Positions 24,949 through 34,078 of a stretch of 64,000 nt of DNA are shown here, one piece after another. Source of the stretch: Paraburkholderia sp. DHOC27 (GTDB lineage: Bacteria > Pseudomonadota > Gammaproteobacteria > Burkholderiales > Burkholderiaceae); NCBI RefSeq assembly GCF_003429005.1, contig NZ_QVQV01000012.1, positions 118,189-182,188 on the forward strand, read 5' to 3'. A program made the translations under genes and the position numbers. Positions within the stretch are counted from its first letter, which is position 1, and the number at the start of each line of letters is the position of its first letter. The notes beneath the pieces were generated by a model. That model was not told where the DNA came from, searched no databases, and saw nothing but the letters and a program-made list of their open reading frames with translations.

Positions 24949-26460
24949 ATGAAGTTCGCCCAGCTCAGAGGATCCGCGCCTGGCGCGCTTCCCACGGAAT
25001 ATGCTACACCGCGCGGTCGCGCCGCACGCAAGCTGCGTCTGCCCACGGTGCGCCGCGTGGCACTGTGCACCGCCTTCGCCTGGGCCTCGATGACGGCCGC
25101 CACCGCGATGGCCGAAGCCAATCCCGATGCCAACCCCAACGACGCCCCTGAAGCCGACCTGAGCATTCAGGCCAAGCCGGCCGACCAGTGGACCGGCGTC
25201 TGGACGCGCGGCACGCTGCTTGGCGACATCGGCGGCATCCGGCCGTGGCTCGGCAAATACGGCATTACGTTCGGTCTGACTGAAACCAGCGAATATCTCT
25301 ACAACACGCGCGGCGGCCTGAACACCGGCGGCACGTACGACGGCCTGACCACGGCCACCGTGCAGGTCGACACCAACAAGGCCTTCCATCTGCCGGGCGG
25401 TCTGTTCAACGTGAGCGCGCTGAACATCCACGGCCAGAATCTGAGCGCGGACAACCTCGGCACGCTGAACACGGCGAGCGGCATCGAAGCCGAGGACACC
25501 ACGCGCCTGTGGGAGCTGTGGTACCAGCAGTCGTTCCTGAACAACAAGATGGACGTCAAGGTCGGTCAGCAGAGTCTCGACCAGGAGTTCATCGGCAGCC
25601 AGAGCGCGGCGCTGTTCGTCAATACGATGTTCGGCTGGCCGGCCCTGCCCTCGTACGACATGCCGTCGGGCGGTCCGGCTTACCCGCTCTCCGCACTCGG
25701 CGTGCGGGTGCGTGGCCAGGTCACGCCGTCGTTGACGGCATTGGCCGGTGTGTTCGACGGCGACCCGCTCGGCAACAACCCGGACAACATCAGCGGCACG
25801 AACTTCAACCTGCACAACGGCACGACGTATATCGGCGAGTTGCAGTATTCGATCAACCAGCCGGCCGACGGTGAAATGGTCGGCGTGGCGAGCAGCGGTC
25901 TGCCGGGCGTCTACAAGGTCGGCTTCTGGTACAACACCAACACCTTCCCGGATGGCGGCTTTGGCAGCCTGGGGCTGGCCAACGTCAACAACCCGACGCT
26001 GCATCACGGCAACTACAGCATCTACGCCGTGGCCGACCAGATGGTATGGCGTCCCGATCCGGACGAACCGCGCGCCATCAACGTGTTCGCCCGCGTGATG
26101 GGTGCGCCGAACGCGCAAAACGAAGTGAGCCTCGCCGCCAACCTCGGCGTCGTGATGAAGGCGCCGTTCCAGGGACGTGACAACGACAGCGTCGGGCTTG
26201 CGCTGACCTACATCAAGGTGGGCAGTTATCTGCACGATCTCGACGAGGCAACCGCAGCGTCCATTGGCGGACCGTACGGAGTCCGAACCAGTGAAACCAC
26301 GCTGGAAGCGACCTATCAGTATCAGGTCACGCCGTGGTGGCAACTGCAGGCCGACGCGCAATACACGTTCAACGCCGGCGCCGGCCAGAACCCCGTGGAC
26401 CCGACCCAGCCGCTGCGTAACACGTTCGTTATCGGCATGCGCACCAACATTACGTTCTGA
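24949..26460 (+). CDS. OprB-family carbohydrate-type porin
   Basis: A 503-residue outer-membrane beta-barrel. A long N-terminal region leads into the secretion signal (VALCTAFAWASMTAATAMAE), after which the OprB pattern begins: WTGVWTRGTLLGDIGGIRPWLGKYG, then many aromatic-rich beta-strands, ending TFVIGMRTNITF with the terminal phenylalanine used for barrel insertion. Family members admit sugars or other small solutes. Its place behind a Fur box and before efeB and a ferric ABC importer suggests a role in iron-compound entry, which is inference. I chose the ATG at 24949 (AAGGA upstream) over a GTG at 24910. Confidence 0.88.
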   Translation: MKFAQLRGSAPGALPTEYATPRGRAARKLRLPTVRRVALCTAFAWASMTAATAMAEANPDANPNDAPEADLSIQAKPADQWTGVWTRGTLLGDIGGIRPWLGKYGITFGLTETSEYLYNTRGGLNTGGTYDGLTTATVQVDTNKAFHLPGGLFNVSALNIHGQNLSADNLGTLNTASGIEAEDTTRLWELWYQQSFLNNKMDVKVGQQSLDQEFIGSQSAALFVNTMFGWPALPSYDMPSGGPAYPLSALGVRVRGQVTPSLTALAGVFDGDPLGNNPDNISGTNFNLHNGTTYIGELQYSINQPADGEMVGVASSGLPGVYKVGFWYNTNTFPDGGFGSLGLANVNNPTLHHGNYSIYAVADQMVWRPDPDEPRAINVFARVMGAPNAQNEVSLAANLGVVMKAPFQGRDNDSVGLALTYIKVGSYLHDLDEATAASIGGPYGVRTSETTLEATYQYQVTPWWQLQADAQYTFNAGAGQNPVDPTQPLRNTFVIGMRTNITF

Positions 26461-26538
26461 CCGCTCATTTCATCTGGACACCATGTTTTCAACTACGACA
26501 GTATTTAACGCTATGTGCGCAGCAACGGAGGCACAGGC

Positions 26539-27687
26539 ATGAACACCCCGCAACGCACTTTCGCATCACGCGCAACGCGCGCCTTGCTGACGGCGGCTGG
26601 CGCCGTCACGCTGGTTGCAGCCGGTACGGCGCATGCCGATCCGCAAGGTTTCCTCGAGACCGTCCATCACCACACCACGCTGATCAACACGGTGCCGGAC
26701 AACGGCGACCAGAATCCGTATGCGATCGTGGTCGCGCCGGTGTCCGCTGGCTCGGTGAAGAAAGACGATGTGCTGGTCGACAACTTCAATAACTCGACCA
26801 ATCTGCAGGGCACGGGTAGCACGATCGTCGACTATCACCCTGACACCAAACAGATGACGCTGTTTGCAACGATTCCGCGCGATCTGAAGGAATGTCCGGG
26901 CGGCGTGGGCCTCTCTACCGCGATGACCATGCTGAAGTCGGGCTGGGTGATCGTCGGCAGCACGCCCAGCAACGACGGCACTACCGGCACCAAGGGCGCC
27001 GGCTGCCTGATCGTGCTGGACCCGCAAGGCAAGGTGACCTCGACCATCGTCAGCCCGAACATCAACGATCCGTGGGGCAACATGGCGGTGGTCGACAACG
27101 GCACCAGCGCCACGCTGTTCCTGAGTAACGCCGGCTTCGGGGTCGGCTCGGCCGCGGGCGAACCGCCGGTCTTCAAGCAGGCTACCGTGCTGCGTCTCGA
27201 CCTCGACATTCCGGAAGGCAAGCCGCCGGTCGTGAAGAAGGAAACCGTGGTGGCAAGCGGCTACGGCGCGCAGGCCGACAAGGGCGTGTTCCTCGTCGGT
27301 CCGACCGGACTCGCGTTGTCCGGCGACCAGAAACTGCTTTATATTTCGGACGCCATCGGCAACCGCGTCAACGCCATCGAAGATCCGATGACGCGCGACA
27401 CCAGCGCGGGCGTCGGCCGCCAGATCACCGCCGACGGACTGCTGCACCGTCCGCTCGCGATGGTGACGGCGCCGAACGGCCACCTGCTGGTGACCAACGC
27501 GCTGAATGGCCAGGTGGTCGAAATCGATCCGGAAAGCGGCAAGCAACTGTACGCACGCTGGATCGACACCGACAAGGCGCAGTCGCCCCCGGGCAACGGC
27601 GACCTGTTCGGCATCGTGATGACCCCGGCCGGCGATGGGTTCTACTATGTGCAGGATGACGTCAACACGCTGGTGCTGGCGAAGTAA
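26539..27687 (+). CDS. periplasmic NHL/YncE-like beta-propeller protein
   Basis: A 382-residue exported protein with a signal peptide ending near THAD at about residue 34. The mature part has repeated strands with spaced Gly/Asp and Asn patterns (TIVDYHPDTKQMTLFATI, LIVLDPQGKVTSTIVSP, LLVTNALNGQVVEIDPESGK) as in six-bladed NHL or SMP-30-type propellers. No catalytic motif is apparent. GGAGG lies shortly before the ATG at 26539. It sits between the porin and efeB in the same direction, 78 and 21 bases from each, so it probably belongs to the iron operon; it may present a ligand or partner to EfeB. Confidence 0.72.
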   Translation: MNTPQRTFASRATRALLTAAGAVTLVAAGTAHADPQGFLETVHHHTTLINTVPDNGDQNPYAIVVAPVSAGSVKKDDVLVDNFNNSTNLQGTGSTIVDYHPDTKQMTLFATIPRDLKECPGGVGLSTAMTMLKSGWVIVGSTPSNDGTTGTKGAGCLIVLDPQGKVTSTIVSPNINDPWGNMAVVDNGTSATLFLSNAGFGVGSAAGEPPVFKQATVLRLDLDIPEGKPPVVKKETVVASGYGAQADKGVFLVGPTGLALSGDQKLLYISDAIGNRVNAIEDPMTRDTSAGVGRQITADGLLHRPLAMVTAPNGHLLVTNALNGQVVEIDPESGKQLYARWIDTDKAQSPPGNGDLFGIVMTPAGDGFYYVQDDVNTLVLAK

Positions 27688-27708
27688 GCAAGCTGGAGCA
27701 GAAGTAAC

Positions 27709-29001
27709 ATGGCAAACGACAACACTCCCCCCAAGCGGCCCACCCGCCGCGGCTTTCTGAAAGCGGGAGGCGCGGCGGTCGCAGCAGGCGCAAGCCTGGG
27801 CGCGGCCGGCGTCGCACAGGCCGCTGTCAAACCGCAGGCCCATGCCGACGATCCGTACCTCGCCGTCGAACCGTTCTTTGGCGAGCATCAGAGCGGCATC
27901 GTTACGCCGCAGCAGTCGCACATGTACGTCGCCGCGCTCGACCTCACCACCACCAAACGTGAGGACGTGATCGGCCTGCTGCGTACGTGGACCGATTCGG
28001 CCGCGCGCATGACGCAGGGCCAGCCGGCCGGCCCGCTGCCGGGTCCGGACGGCAAGGCGGCGCCCGACTCCGCCGACGTGCTCGGCCTCGGCGCCGCGGG
28101 TCTCACGATCACCTTCGGCTTCGGCCCGGGTCTCTTTACCTCCGACGGCAAGGACCGCTACGGTCTGGCGAATCGCCGTCCGGCGGCGCTGGTCGATCTG
28201 CCGCGCTTCAACGGCGATCAATTGATCCCTGAGAAGACTGGCGGCGACATCTACATTCAGGCCTGCGCAAACGACGCCCAGGTGGCATTCCACGCGGTGC
28301 GCCAACTGGTGCGCCAGTGCTACGGCGCGGCCACCATGCGCTGGGGTCAGGCCGGCTTCCTGTCGGGGCCGCGCGGTCAGACGCCGCGTAACCTGATGGG
28401 CTTCAAGGACGGCACCAACAATCCGTCCACGAAGAACCCCAAACTGATGAACCAGTTCGTCTGGGCGACCGGCGCGGATGCCCCGTGGATGCAAGGCGGT
28501 TCGTATGGCGTGGTGCGCCGTATCCGCATCACGCTCGAACACTGGGACATGACGGAAGCCGATTTCCAGGAGCAGGTGTTCGGCCGTCACAAGCTGAGCG
28601 GCGCGCCGATTGGCAGCAAGAACGAATTCGATCCGGTCGATCTCGCCGCCGAGGACAAGGACGGCAATCCGGTCATTCCGGAGAACTCGCACGTGCGTCT
28701 GTCTAATCAGGCGAACAACAACGGCGCGCAGATTCTGCGCCGCTCGTATTCGTACAACGACAGCACGAATTTCTACATCGAGCGCTGGCCGCCATGGCGC
28801 CAGGAAACGGAATACGACGCGGGTCTGATTTTCGTCGCCTATCAGGGCGACCCGCGTGCGGGCTTTATTCCGATCAACGAGAAGCTCTCGAAGTTCGACC
28901 TGATGAACCAGTTCACGACGCACGTCGGCAGCGCGGTGTTTGCCTGCCCGCCGGGCGCGCGTCCGGGTTCGTACATCGGAGCGGGGTTGTTCGAAACCTA
29001 A
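27709..29001 (+). CDS. efeB: EfeB, Tat-exported Dyp-type haem peroxidase
   Basis: A 430-residue periplasmic dye-decolourising peroxidase. The Tat signal TRRGFLK is at residues 12-18, followed by an Ala-rich hydrophobic core. The Dyp hallmark GxxDG appears as GFKDGT (231-236), its Asp being the distal catalytic acid, and ILRRSYSYND supplies the distal Arg region. EfeB oxidises ferrous iron or draws iron from haem in the EfeUOB system. Here efeU and efeO are absent and a ferric ABC importer follows instead. A hairpin at 29008-29030 lies directly after the stop. Confidence 0.92.
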   Translation: MANDNTPPKRPTRRGFLKAGGAAVAAGASLGAAGVAQAAVKPQAHADDPYLAVEPFFGEHQSGIVTPQQSHMYVAALDLTTTKREDVIGLLRTWTDSAARMTQGQPAGPLPGPDGKAAPDSADVLGLGAAGLTITFGFGPGLFTSDGKDRYGLANRRPAALVDLPRFNGDQLIPEKTGGDIYIQACANDAQVAFHAVRQLVRQCYGAATMRWGQAGFLSGPRGQTPRNLMGFKDGTNNPSTKNPKLMNQFVWATGADAPWMQGGSYGVVRRIRITLEHWDMTEADFQEQVFGRHKLSGAPIGSKNEFDPVDLAAEDKDGNPVIPENSHVRLSNQANNNGAQILRRSYSYNDSTNFYIERWPPWRQETEYDAGLIFVAYQGDPRAGFIPINEKLSKFDLMNQFTTHVGSAVFACPPGARPGSYIGAGLFET

Positions 29002-29007
29002 GCTCGC

Positions 29008-29030
29008 CTGGGTGCCGCCGTGGCACCCAG
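29008..29030 (+). other. intercistronic hairpin after efeB
   Basis: CTGGGTGCC pairs perfectly with GGCACCCAG around the loop GCCGT. There is no U-tract after it, so it more probably stabilises or attenuates the transcript between efeB and the ferric importer genes than ends it outright. Confidence 0.5.
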
Positions 29031-29195
29031 CCGTTCAGCAGCTTTCTACGGGACGCGCGGGGCTCGGCTCAGCCGCTAACAAAGTGGGCCGAACCGCCGG
29101 ACAGACCCGCACCGCGAACGGCCTCGGCAAGAGGCCATGCGCGGCGTGCCGCGCACAACAAAAGATCACTACCATCACAAAAGGAATTCCGCACC

Positions 29196-30227
29196 ATGAC
29201 TCATTCCTGGCTTGGCACCCGTGTTCGTGCCGTGAGCAGCGCAGCCGCGCTCGTCCTGGCAACGCTCGGTTCCGTGCCCCTCGCCGCCCATGCAGCGTCG
29301 ATCACGCTGTATAGCGCGCAGCACGAGCAGGTCGTCAACATGCTCGCCAAGGACTTCCAGCAGCAAACCGGCGTGTCCGTGAAGATCCGCACCGGCGAAG
29401 GTCCGGCACTGGCTGCCCAGATCGTCGCGGAAGGCACGAATTCCCCGGCTGATGTGTACTTCACGGAAAACTCGCCGGAACTGATGCTGCTCGAAGAAAA
29501 GGGCTTGCTCGGCAAGGTGGATGGCGCGACGCTCGCCGCCGTGCCGACGCGCTTCGATTCGCCGAGCGGTGCATGGGTGGGCGTGACGGCGCGTGAAAAC
29601 GTGCTGGCCTACAACACCGCCAAGCTTCAGCCGGCGCAACTGCCGCAATCGCTGTTCGATCTGGCCAAGCCGGAATGGAAAGGCAAGGTTGGCATCGCGC
29701 CGAGCGATGGCGATTTCCTGCCGCTGGTGAGCGCCGTGATCGCCCTCAAGGGTGAAGCCGCTACGCTCGACTGGCTCAAGGGCCTGAAAGCCAACTCGCA
29801 GATCTTCGACGACGATGAAGGCGTGGTGGCCGCGGTGAATCGCGGCGCGGTGGAAACAGGCATCATCAACAACTACTACTGGGCCCGTCTGAATGCCGAG
29901 ATCGGCAACGCGAAGACCCGCAGCGCGCTGTATCACTTCACCAATGGCGACGCAGGCGCGCTCGTCAACGTGTCGGGCGCAGCGGTGCTGAAGTCGGCGC
30001 ACAACGAAGCCGATGCGCAGAAGTTCCTCGCCTACCTCGTCAGCGAACGCGCGCAGAACCTGCTGGCGAAGAGCCACGTGGACTTCGAGTACCCGCTGCA
30101 TGCAGGTGTCGCGCCGGACCCGATTCTCAAGCCGTTCGCCGAACTGAGCCCGCCCTCGCTGACCGTGCAGCAACTCGGTGACGACAGCCAGGCTGGCAAG
30201 CTGCTGCGTCAGGCAGGTCTGCTGTAA
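29196..30227 (+). CDS. ferric iron ABC importer, periplasmic binding protein
   Basis: A 343-residue FbpA/FutA-type iron-binding protein. The signal peptide ends near residue 34 (LAAHAAS). The mature domain starts ITLYSAQHEQVVNMLAKDF, and IINNYYWARL holds the adjacent tyrosines that coordinate Fe(III) in this family. AAAAGGAATT precedes the ATG at 29196; the frame open further upstream overlaps efeB and is not used. The stop TAA is immediately followed by the permease ATG, so translation is coupled. Confidence 0.9.
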   Translation: MTHSWLGTRVRAVSSAAALVLATLGSVPLAAHAASITLYSAQHEQVVNMLAKDFQQQTGVSVKIRTGEGPALAAQIVAEGTNSPADVYFTENSPELMLLEEKGLLGKVDGATLAAVPTRFDSPSGAWVGVTARENVLAYNTAKLQPAQLPQSLFDLAKPEWKGKVGIAPSDGDFLPLVSAVIALKGEAATLDWLKGLKANSQIFDDDEGVVAAVNRGAVETGIINNYYWARLNAEIGNAKTRSALYHFTNGDAGALVNVSGAAVLKSAHNEADAQKFLAYLVSERAQNLLAKSHVDFEYPLHAGVAPDPILKPFAELSPPSLTVQQLGDDSQAGKLLRQAGLL

Positions 30228-31832
30228 ATGAGCGACACCGTGTCCGCCGCAGTGCCGGCCTTAGCCTCTACCCCGGCACGCGCGCGCAAGCGCGCCCCAC
30301 GAGGTGTGTTTGCGGCGGCCGCGGTGAGCGCCCTGCTGATCTTGCTGCCGCTCGCGTTCACCGTGTGGCGGGCAGCGAGCTTTGGTCTGTCGGACGCCAT
30401 TGAACTGGTGTTCCGGCCGCTGGTCGGCGAACTGCTGGTCAACACGCTGACCATCACGATTGCTACCACGCTCGCCTCGGCCGTGATCGGCACGGCGGCC
30501 GCGTGGTTCGTCGAACGCACGCATTTGCCTGGACGCCGCTTCTGGGCCGTCGCAACGGCCGCGCCGCTCGCCATGCCGGCGTTCATCACGAGCTATGCGT
30601 GGGTGTCGTTCAGCCTGGATCTGCAGGACTTCAACGGCGCGTTGCTGGTTCTGACGTCCGCCTATTTCCCGCTGGTTTATCTGCCGGTGGCCGCTGCGTT
30701 GCGCAGCATGGACCCGGCCCTCGAAGAAAGCGCCCGCGCCCTCGGCTGCGGCCGCTGGAGCACGTTCGCCCGCGTGATCCTGCCGCAACTGCGCCCGGCC
30801 CTGCTGGGCGGCATGCTGCTGGTCGCGCTCGGGGTGATGTCCGAATTCGGCGCCTTCACGCTGCTGCGTTTTCGGACCTTCACCACGGAAATCTACGCCG
30901 AATATCGCACCAGTTTCGATGGGCCAGGCTCGTCGCTGCTGGCGTGTCTGTTGATCGTCATGTGTCTTGTCGTGCTCGCGTTCGAATTCCGCGTGCGCGG
31001 TGCAGCGCGTTATGAACGCGTCGATCGCGGCGCGCGCCGTGCGGTGCTGCGCTATGAGCTCGGGCCGTGGCGCTGGCTCGTGGTGGCGGGCTTCGCGGCG
31101 CTGACTGTCGCCACGCTGGGTGTACCGCTCGGCATGATCGGCTACTGGCTCACGCAACCGGGCGCGGCTGCCGTCACGCCAGCCGATGTCTCGCCCGAAC
31201 TGCTGTTCAACGCCACCTTGTCCTCGCTCGGCTTCGGTCTCGCCGCCGCCGTGCTGACCACGCTGCTGGTGGTGCCGCTCGCGTTCCTGCTGGTGCGCTA
31301 TCCAGGCCGTTTCGCGACGCTGTTCGAGCGCACGGTGTTTCTCGCCCAGGGCATCCCCGGCATCGTGATCGCGCTGGCCATCGTCTCGCTCGCGGTGCAC
31401 GCGTTGCAGCCGCTCTATCAAAGCGCGACGTTGCTGGTGATTGCATATTCGATTCTGTTTCTGCCGCTGGCGCTGGTCAGCGTGCGCGCCGCGCTGATGC
31501 AGGCCCAGCAGCGTCTCGAAGAAACGGCGCGCGCCCTTGGGCTCGGCTGGGCGCAAACACTGGTGCGCGTGCTGCTGCCGCTGGCGGGCCCAGGTCTCGG
31601 CGCGGCGGCGTCGATGGTGTTCATTTCGGTCGTCACCGAACTCAACGCCACCTTGATGCTCTCCCCTATCGGCACCCAGACGCTCGCCACCCAGGTCTGG
31701 TCCGACACCTCGACGATGGCCTTTGCGGCCGCCGCGCCGTATGCTGCGCTACTGACCGGCATTTCGCTGCTGGCCTCCGGGCTGCTGTTCGCGCTGCTCG
31801 GCAGATCGGCCCTGCTCGGCGAGCGCGGTTAA
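30228..31832 (+). CDS. ferric iron ABC importer, fused permease
   Basis: A 534-residue inner-membrane permease made of two tandem modules, each about six helices, as in FbpB/AfuB. Each half has its own ATPase-contact loop: LEESARALGCGRWSTFARVILP in the first and LEETARALGLGWAQTLVRVLLP in the second. The basic N-terminus (ARKRAPRG) is cytoplasmic. It works with the binding protein before it and the ATPase 96 bases after it. Confidence 0.92.
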   Translation: MSDTVSAAVPALASTPARARKRAPRGVFAAAAVSALLILLPLAFTVWRAASFGLSDAIELVFRPLVGELLVNTLTITIATTLASAVIGTAAAWFVERTHLPGRRFWAVATAAPLAMPAFITSYAWVSFSLDLQDFNGALLVLTSAYFPLVYLPVAAALRSMDPALEESARALGCGRWSTFARVILPQLRPALLGGMLLVALGVMSEFGAFTLLRFRTFTTEIYAEYRTSFDGPGSSLLACLLIVMCLVVLAFEFRVRGAARYERVDRGARRAVLRYELGPWRWLVVAGFAALTVATLGVPLGMIGYWLTQPGAAAVTPADVSPELLFNATLSSLGFGLAAAVLTTLLVVPLAFLLVRYPGRFATLFERTVFLAQGIPGIVIALAIVSLAVHALQPLYQSATLLVIAYSILFLPLALVSVRAALMQAQQRLEETARALGLGWAQTLVRVLLPLAGPGLGAAASMVFISVVTELNATLMLSPIGTQTLATQVWSDTSTMAFAAAAPYAALLTGISLLASGLLFALLGRSALLGERG

Positions 31833-31928
31833 GCTGCCGGGAGTCTGAAACCGGCGGCGCGAACCACTCGCGGCGCAACTTCCAGCGCGGCAACGCAAAC
31901 AGCCCTGGCAATATCTCAGCGGATTTAC

Positions 31929-32987
31929 ATGAGCGAACTTCGTATTTGCGGCCTGCAGAAATCATTCGATGGCCACCCGGTGCTGCACGGCATCGATCTG
32001 TCCGTCGAACGCGGCACGCTGCTCGCCCTGCTCGGCCCGTCCGGCAGCGGCAAAACCACCTTGCTGCGCGTGCTGTGCGGCTTCGAGCGCGCGGACGGCG
32101 GCACGGTTGAAATCGACGGCCGGCGCGTGGCAGGCGATGGCCTGCACGTGCCCTCCGAACAGCGCCGCATCGGCTACGTGCCGCAGGAAGGCGCGCTGTT
32201 TCCGCATCTCTCGGTGGCAGACAACATCGTGTTCGGTCTGCCGCGCGCGCAGCGGCGCGCCCGTCATCGGGTGGCCGAACTGCTCGAACTGGTCGGCCTG
32301 CCCGCCCACTTCGGCGAGCGCGCGCCGCAACAGCTTTCCGGCGGACAGCAGCAGCGCGTCGCGCTGGCTCGTGCGCTCGCGCCGTCGCCGAGTCTGGTGA
32401 TGCTCGACGAGCCGTTTTCCTCGCTCGACGCCGCGCTGCGGCTCGAAACGCGTCAGGCTGTCGCCGACGCGCTGGCGGCCGCGGGCGCGACCGCCGTGCT
32501 GGTGACGCACGATCAATCCGAAGCGCTTTCGATGGGACATGAAGTTGCCGTGCTGTGGCAAGGCAAGCTGATCCAGACCGCGACGCCCGAGGCACTGTAC
32601 CGGCGTCCGGTCACGCGCGAACTGGCCTCGTTCATCGGCGAGGCGGTGTTGCTGCAAGGCGTGGCGGCGCGCGATCGCGTGAGCTGCGAACTCGGCGAAT
32701 TGACGCTCTCCGCCCCCGCGCGGGACGGCGCCGTGGATGTGATGGTGCGCCCCGAACAGATTCGCCTGTGGCGCGCGGGTGAAACGGCACCCGACGACAC
32801 CGCCGCCTTCGACGCCATCGTTCAGGACGTGATCTTCCAGGGGCAGGACGCGGGCGTCGCGCTGCAATTGCAGTCCGACGCGCGCACCGTTGTGCGGGCG
32901 CGTGTGCCGGGCTACCGCACGCCGCAGCCAGGCGAGCGCGTCAAGCTGGCCATCGACGGCGACGTCACAGCCTACGCGCGAGCCTGA
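31929..32987 (+). CDS. ferric iron ABC importer, ATP-binding subunit
   Basis: A 352-residue FbpC-like ATPase. Walker A is GPSGSGKTT, the signature LSGGQQQRVALARAL and Walker B LVMLDEPFSSLD, followed by the switch His in VLVTHDQSEALSMG. The C-terminal third is a TOBE-type regulatory domain (DVMVRPEQIRLWRAG, then a further OB-like segment). The FEHADGG-type region after the first strand and the overall length match iron(III) and related CUT1-like importers. It closes the iron operon. Confidence 0.92.
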   Translation: MSELRICGLQKSFDGHPVLHGIDLSVERGTLLALLGPSGSGKTTLLRVLCGFERADGGTVEIDGRRVAGDGLHVPSEQRRIGYVPQEGALFPHLSVADNIVFGLPRAQRRARHRVAELLELVGLPAHFGERAPQQLSGGQQQRVALARALAPSPSLVMLDEPFSSLDAALRLETRQAVADALAAAGATAVLVTHDQSEALSMGHEVAVLWQGKLIQTATPEALYRRPVTRELASFIGEAVLLQGVAARDRVSCELGELTLSAPARDGAVDVMVRPEQIRLWRAGETAPDDTAAFDAIVQDVIFQGQDAGVALQLQSDARTVVRARVPGYRTPQPGERVKLAIDGDVTAYARA

Positions 32988-33079
32988 GCCGCAGCGGCTT
33001 CGTCAGAAGGCCGCGTGAACCACTCCGTGAGCGCGTTCCGTCGGGCCGCTTCCTCACACCGCTCCATTAAATCGCGCCC

Positions 33080-33976
33080 TCAAACCGCCGCCGCAGTCGT
33101 CGCGGCGGCGCGCGTCTGCGGCCGGATAGAAAGATCCTGGATCATTTGCGCGGCCAGGTAATCGCAGGTGGGCCGGTCGGATTTGGCACTGCGCGCCACG
33201 ACGATTTCCAGCGGCTCGATTTTCGGCAAACCCTGCGCCTCGCCAAGGATCGCCAGACGCGACGGTACGCTGCAACGCGTAAGCGCGATCACCGCGAGCC
33301 CCGCATCCACGGTTGCCACCAGCCCCAGCAGACTCGCGCTGCTATACGCCGCGCGGTAACGGATGCGCGCCGCGTCGAGCGCGGCCAGCGTGTGGCTGCG
33401 CGCCACGCAGCCCGGCTCATACAGCCCCACCGGTAACGGCGAGGCCGCCAGCACCGGCGGATCGTCCGACGCCCCCACCCACACCATCGGCTCGCTGCGC
33501 ACGAACTCGCCGCGCAGCTTGCGATCGCGCGTGACGAAAGCGAGGTCGATCTTGTTGTCGGCCAGCATCGGCGCCAGCGCCGTGCTTTGCGCACAGACAA
33601 TCTCGATCTCGACATGCGGATACAGGTTCGAAAAGCGCCGCAGCACGGGAGAAAGCAGCGCCGACACATAGTCGTCCGGCGCACCCAGCACCACCCGTCC
33701 GGTGACTTCGGGCCGCACGATGGCCGACCACGCCTCCTCGTGCAGATCGATCACGCGCCGCGCGTATTCGAGCAGCGTGTTACCGGGACGCGTGAGCGCG
33801 AGATTGCGCGTGTCGCGCGCGAACAACGTCGTGCCGAGCATGCTTTCGAGCCGCTTGATCTGCATGCTGACCGCGGCCTGCGAGCGATGCACCATCGTCG
33901 CCGCCTTCGTGAAGCTGCCTGTTTCCACGACCGCCACGAAGGTGCGCAGCAGATCGACATCGAATTCTGGATGCAT
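33080..33976 (-). CDS. LysR-family transcriptional regulator
   Basis: A 298-residue LysR regulator. The N-terminal helix-turn-helix is VETGSFTKAATMVHRSQAAV (about residues 17-36), followed by the linker helix and a periplasmic-binding-protein-like effector domain with VLGAPDDYVSALLSPVLRRF. It is transcribed away from an EamA transporter gene across a 102-base gap that holds a perfect T-N11-A palindrome, so the transporter is its probable target along with its own gene. Confidence 0.9.
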   Translation of the reverse strand: MHPEFDVDLLRTFVAVVETGSFTKAATMVHRSQAAVSMQIKRLESMLGTTLFARDTRNLALTRPGNTLLEYARRVIDLHEEAWSAIVRPEVTGRVVLGAPDDYVSALLSPVLRRFSNLYPHVEIEIVCAQSTALAPMLADNKIDLAFVTRDRKLRGEFVRSEPMVWVGASDDPPVLAASPLPVGLYEPGCVARSHTLAALDAARIRYRAAYSSASLLGLVATVDAGLAVIALTRCSVPSRLAILGEAQGLPKIEPLEIVVARSAKSDRPTCDYLAAQMIQDLSIRPQTRAAATTAAAV

Positions 33977-33981
33977 GATTC

Positions 33982-33996
33982 ATAAGCCCGGCTTAT
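33982..33996. promoter_or_regulatory. LysR-type operator in the lysR-eamA gap
   Basis: ATAAGCCcGGCTTAT is a perfect dyad with a T-N11-A core, the form bound by LysR regulators. It lies 5 bases upstream of the lysR start codon and 82 bases from the transporter ATG. Confidence 0.55.
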
Positions 33997-34078
33997 CGAA
34001 TTTCTCAATTTTATTCGTTTGTAGCCGGACGGCAAGTCCGTGATACTCGACTCCGTCACTGTTCCGGAGCCGTCGCGC

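Noticed and set aside
26566..28923. A 785-codon open frame on the minus strand opposite the beta-propeller and efeB genes
   Set aside because: It is the antisense shadow of two well-supported genes, common in high-GC DNA, and its translation is Arg/His/Val-rich with no family features.
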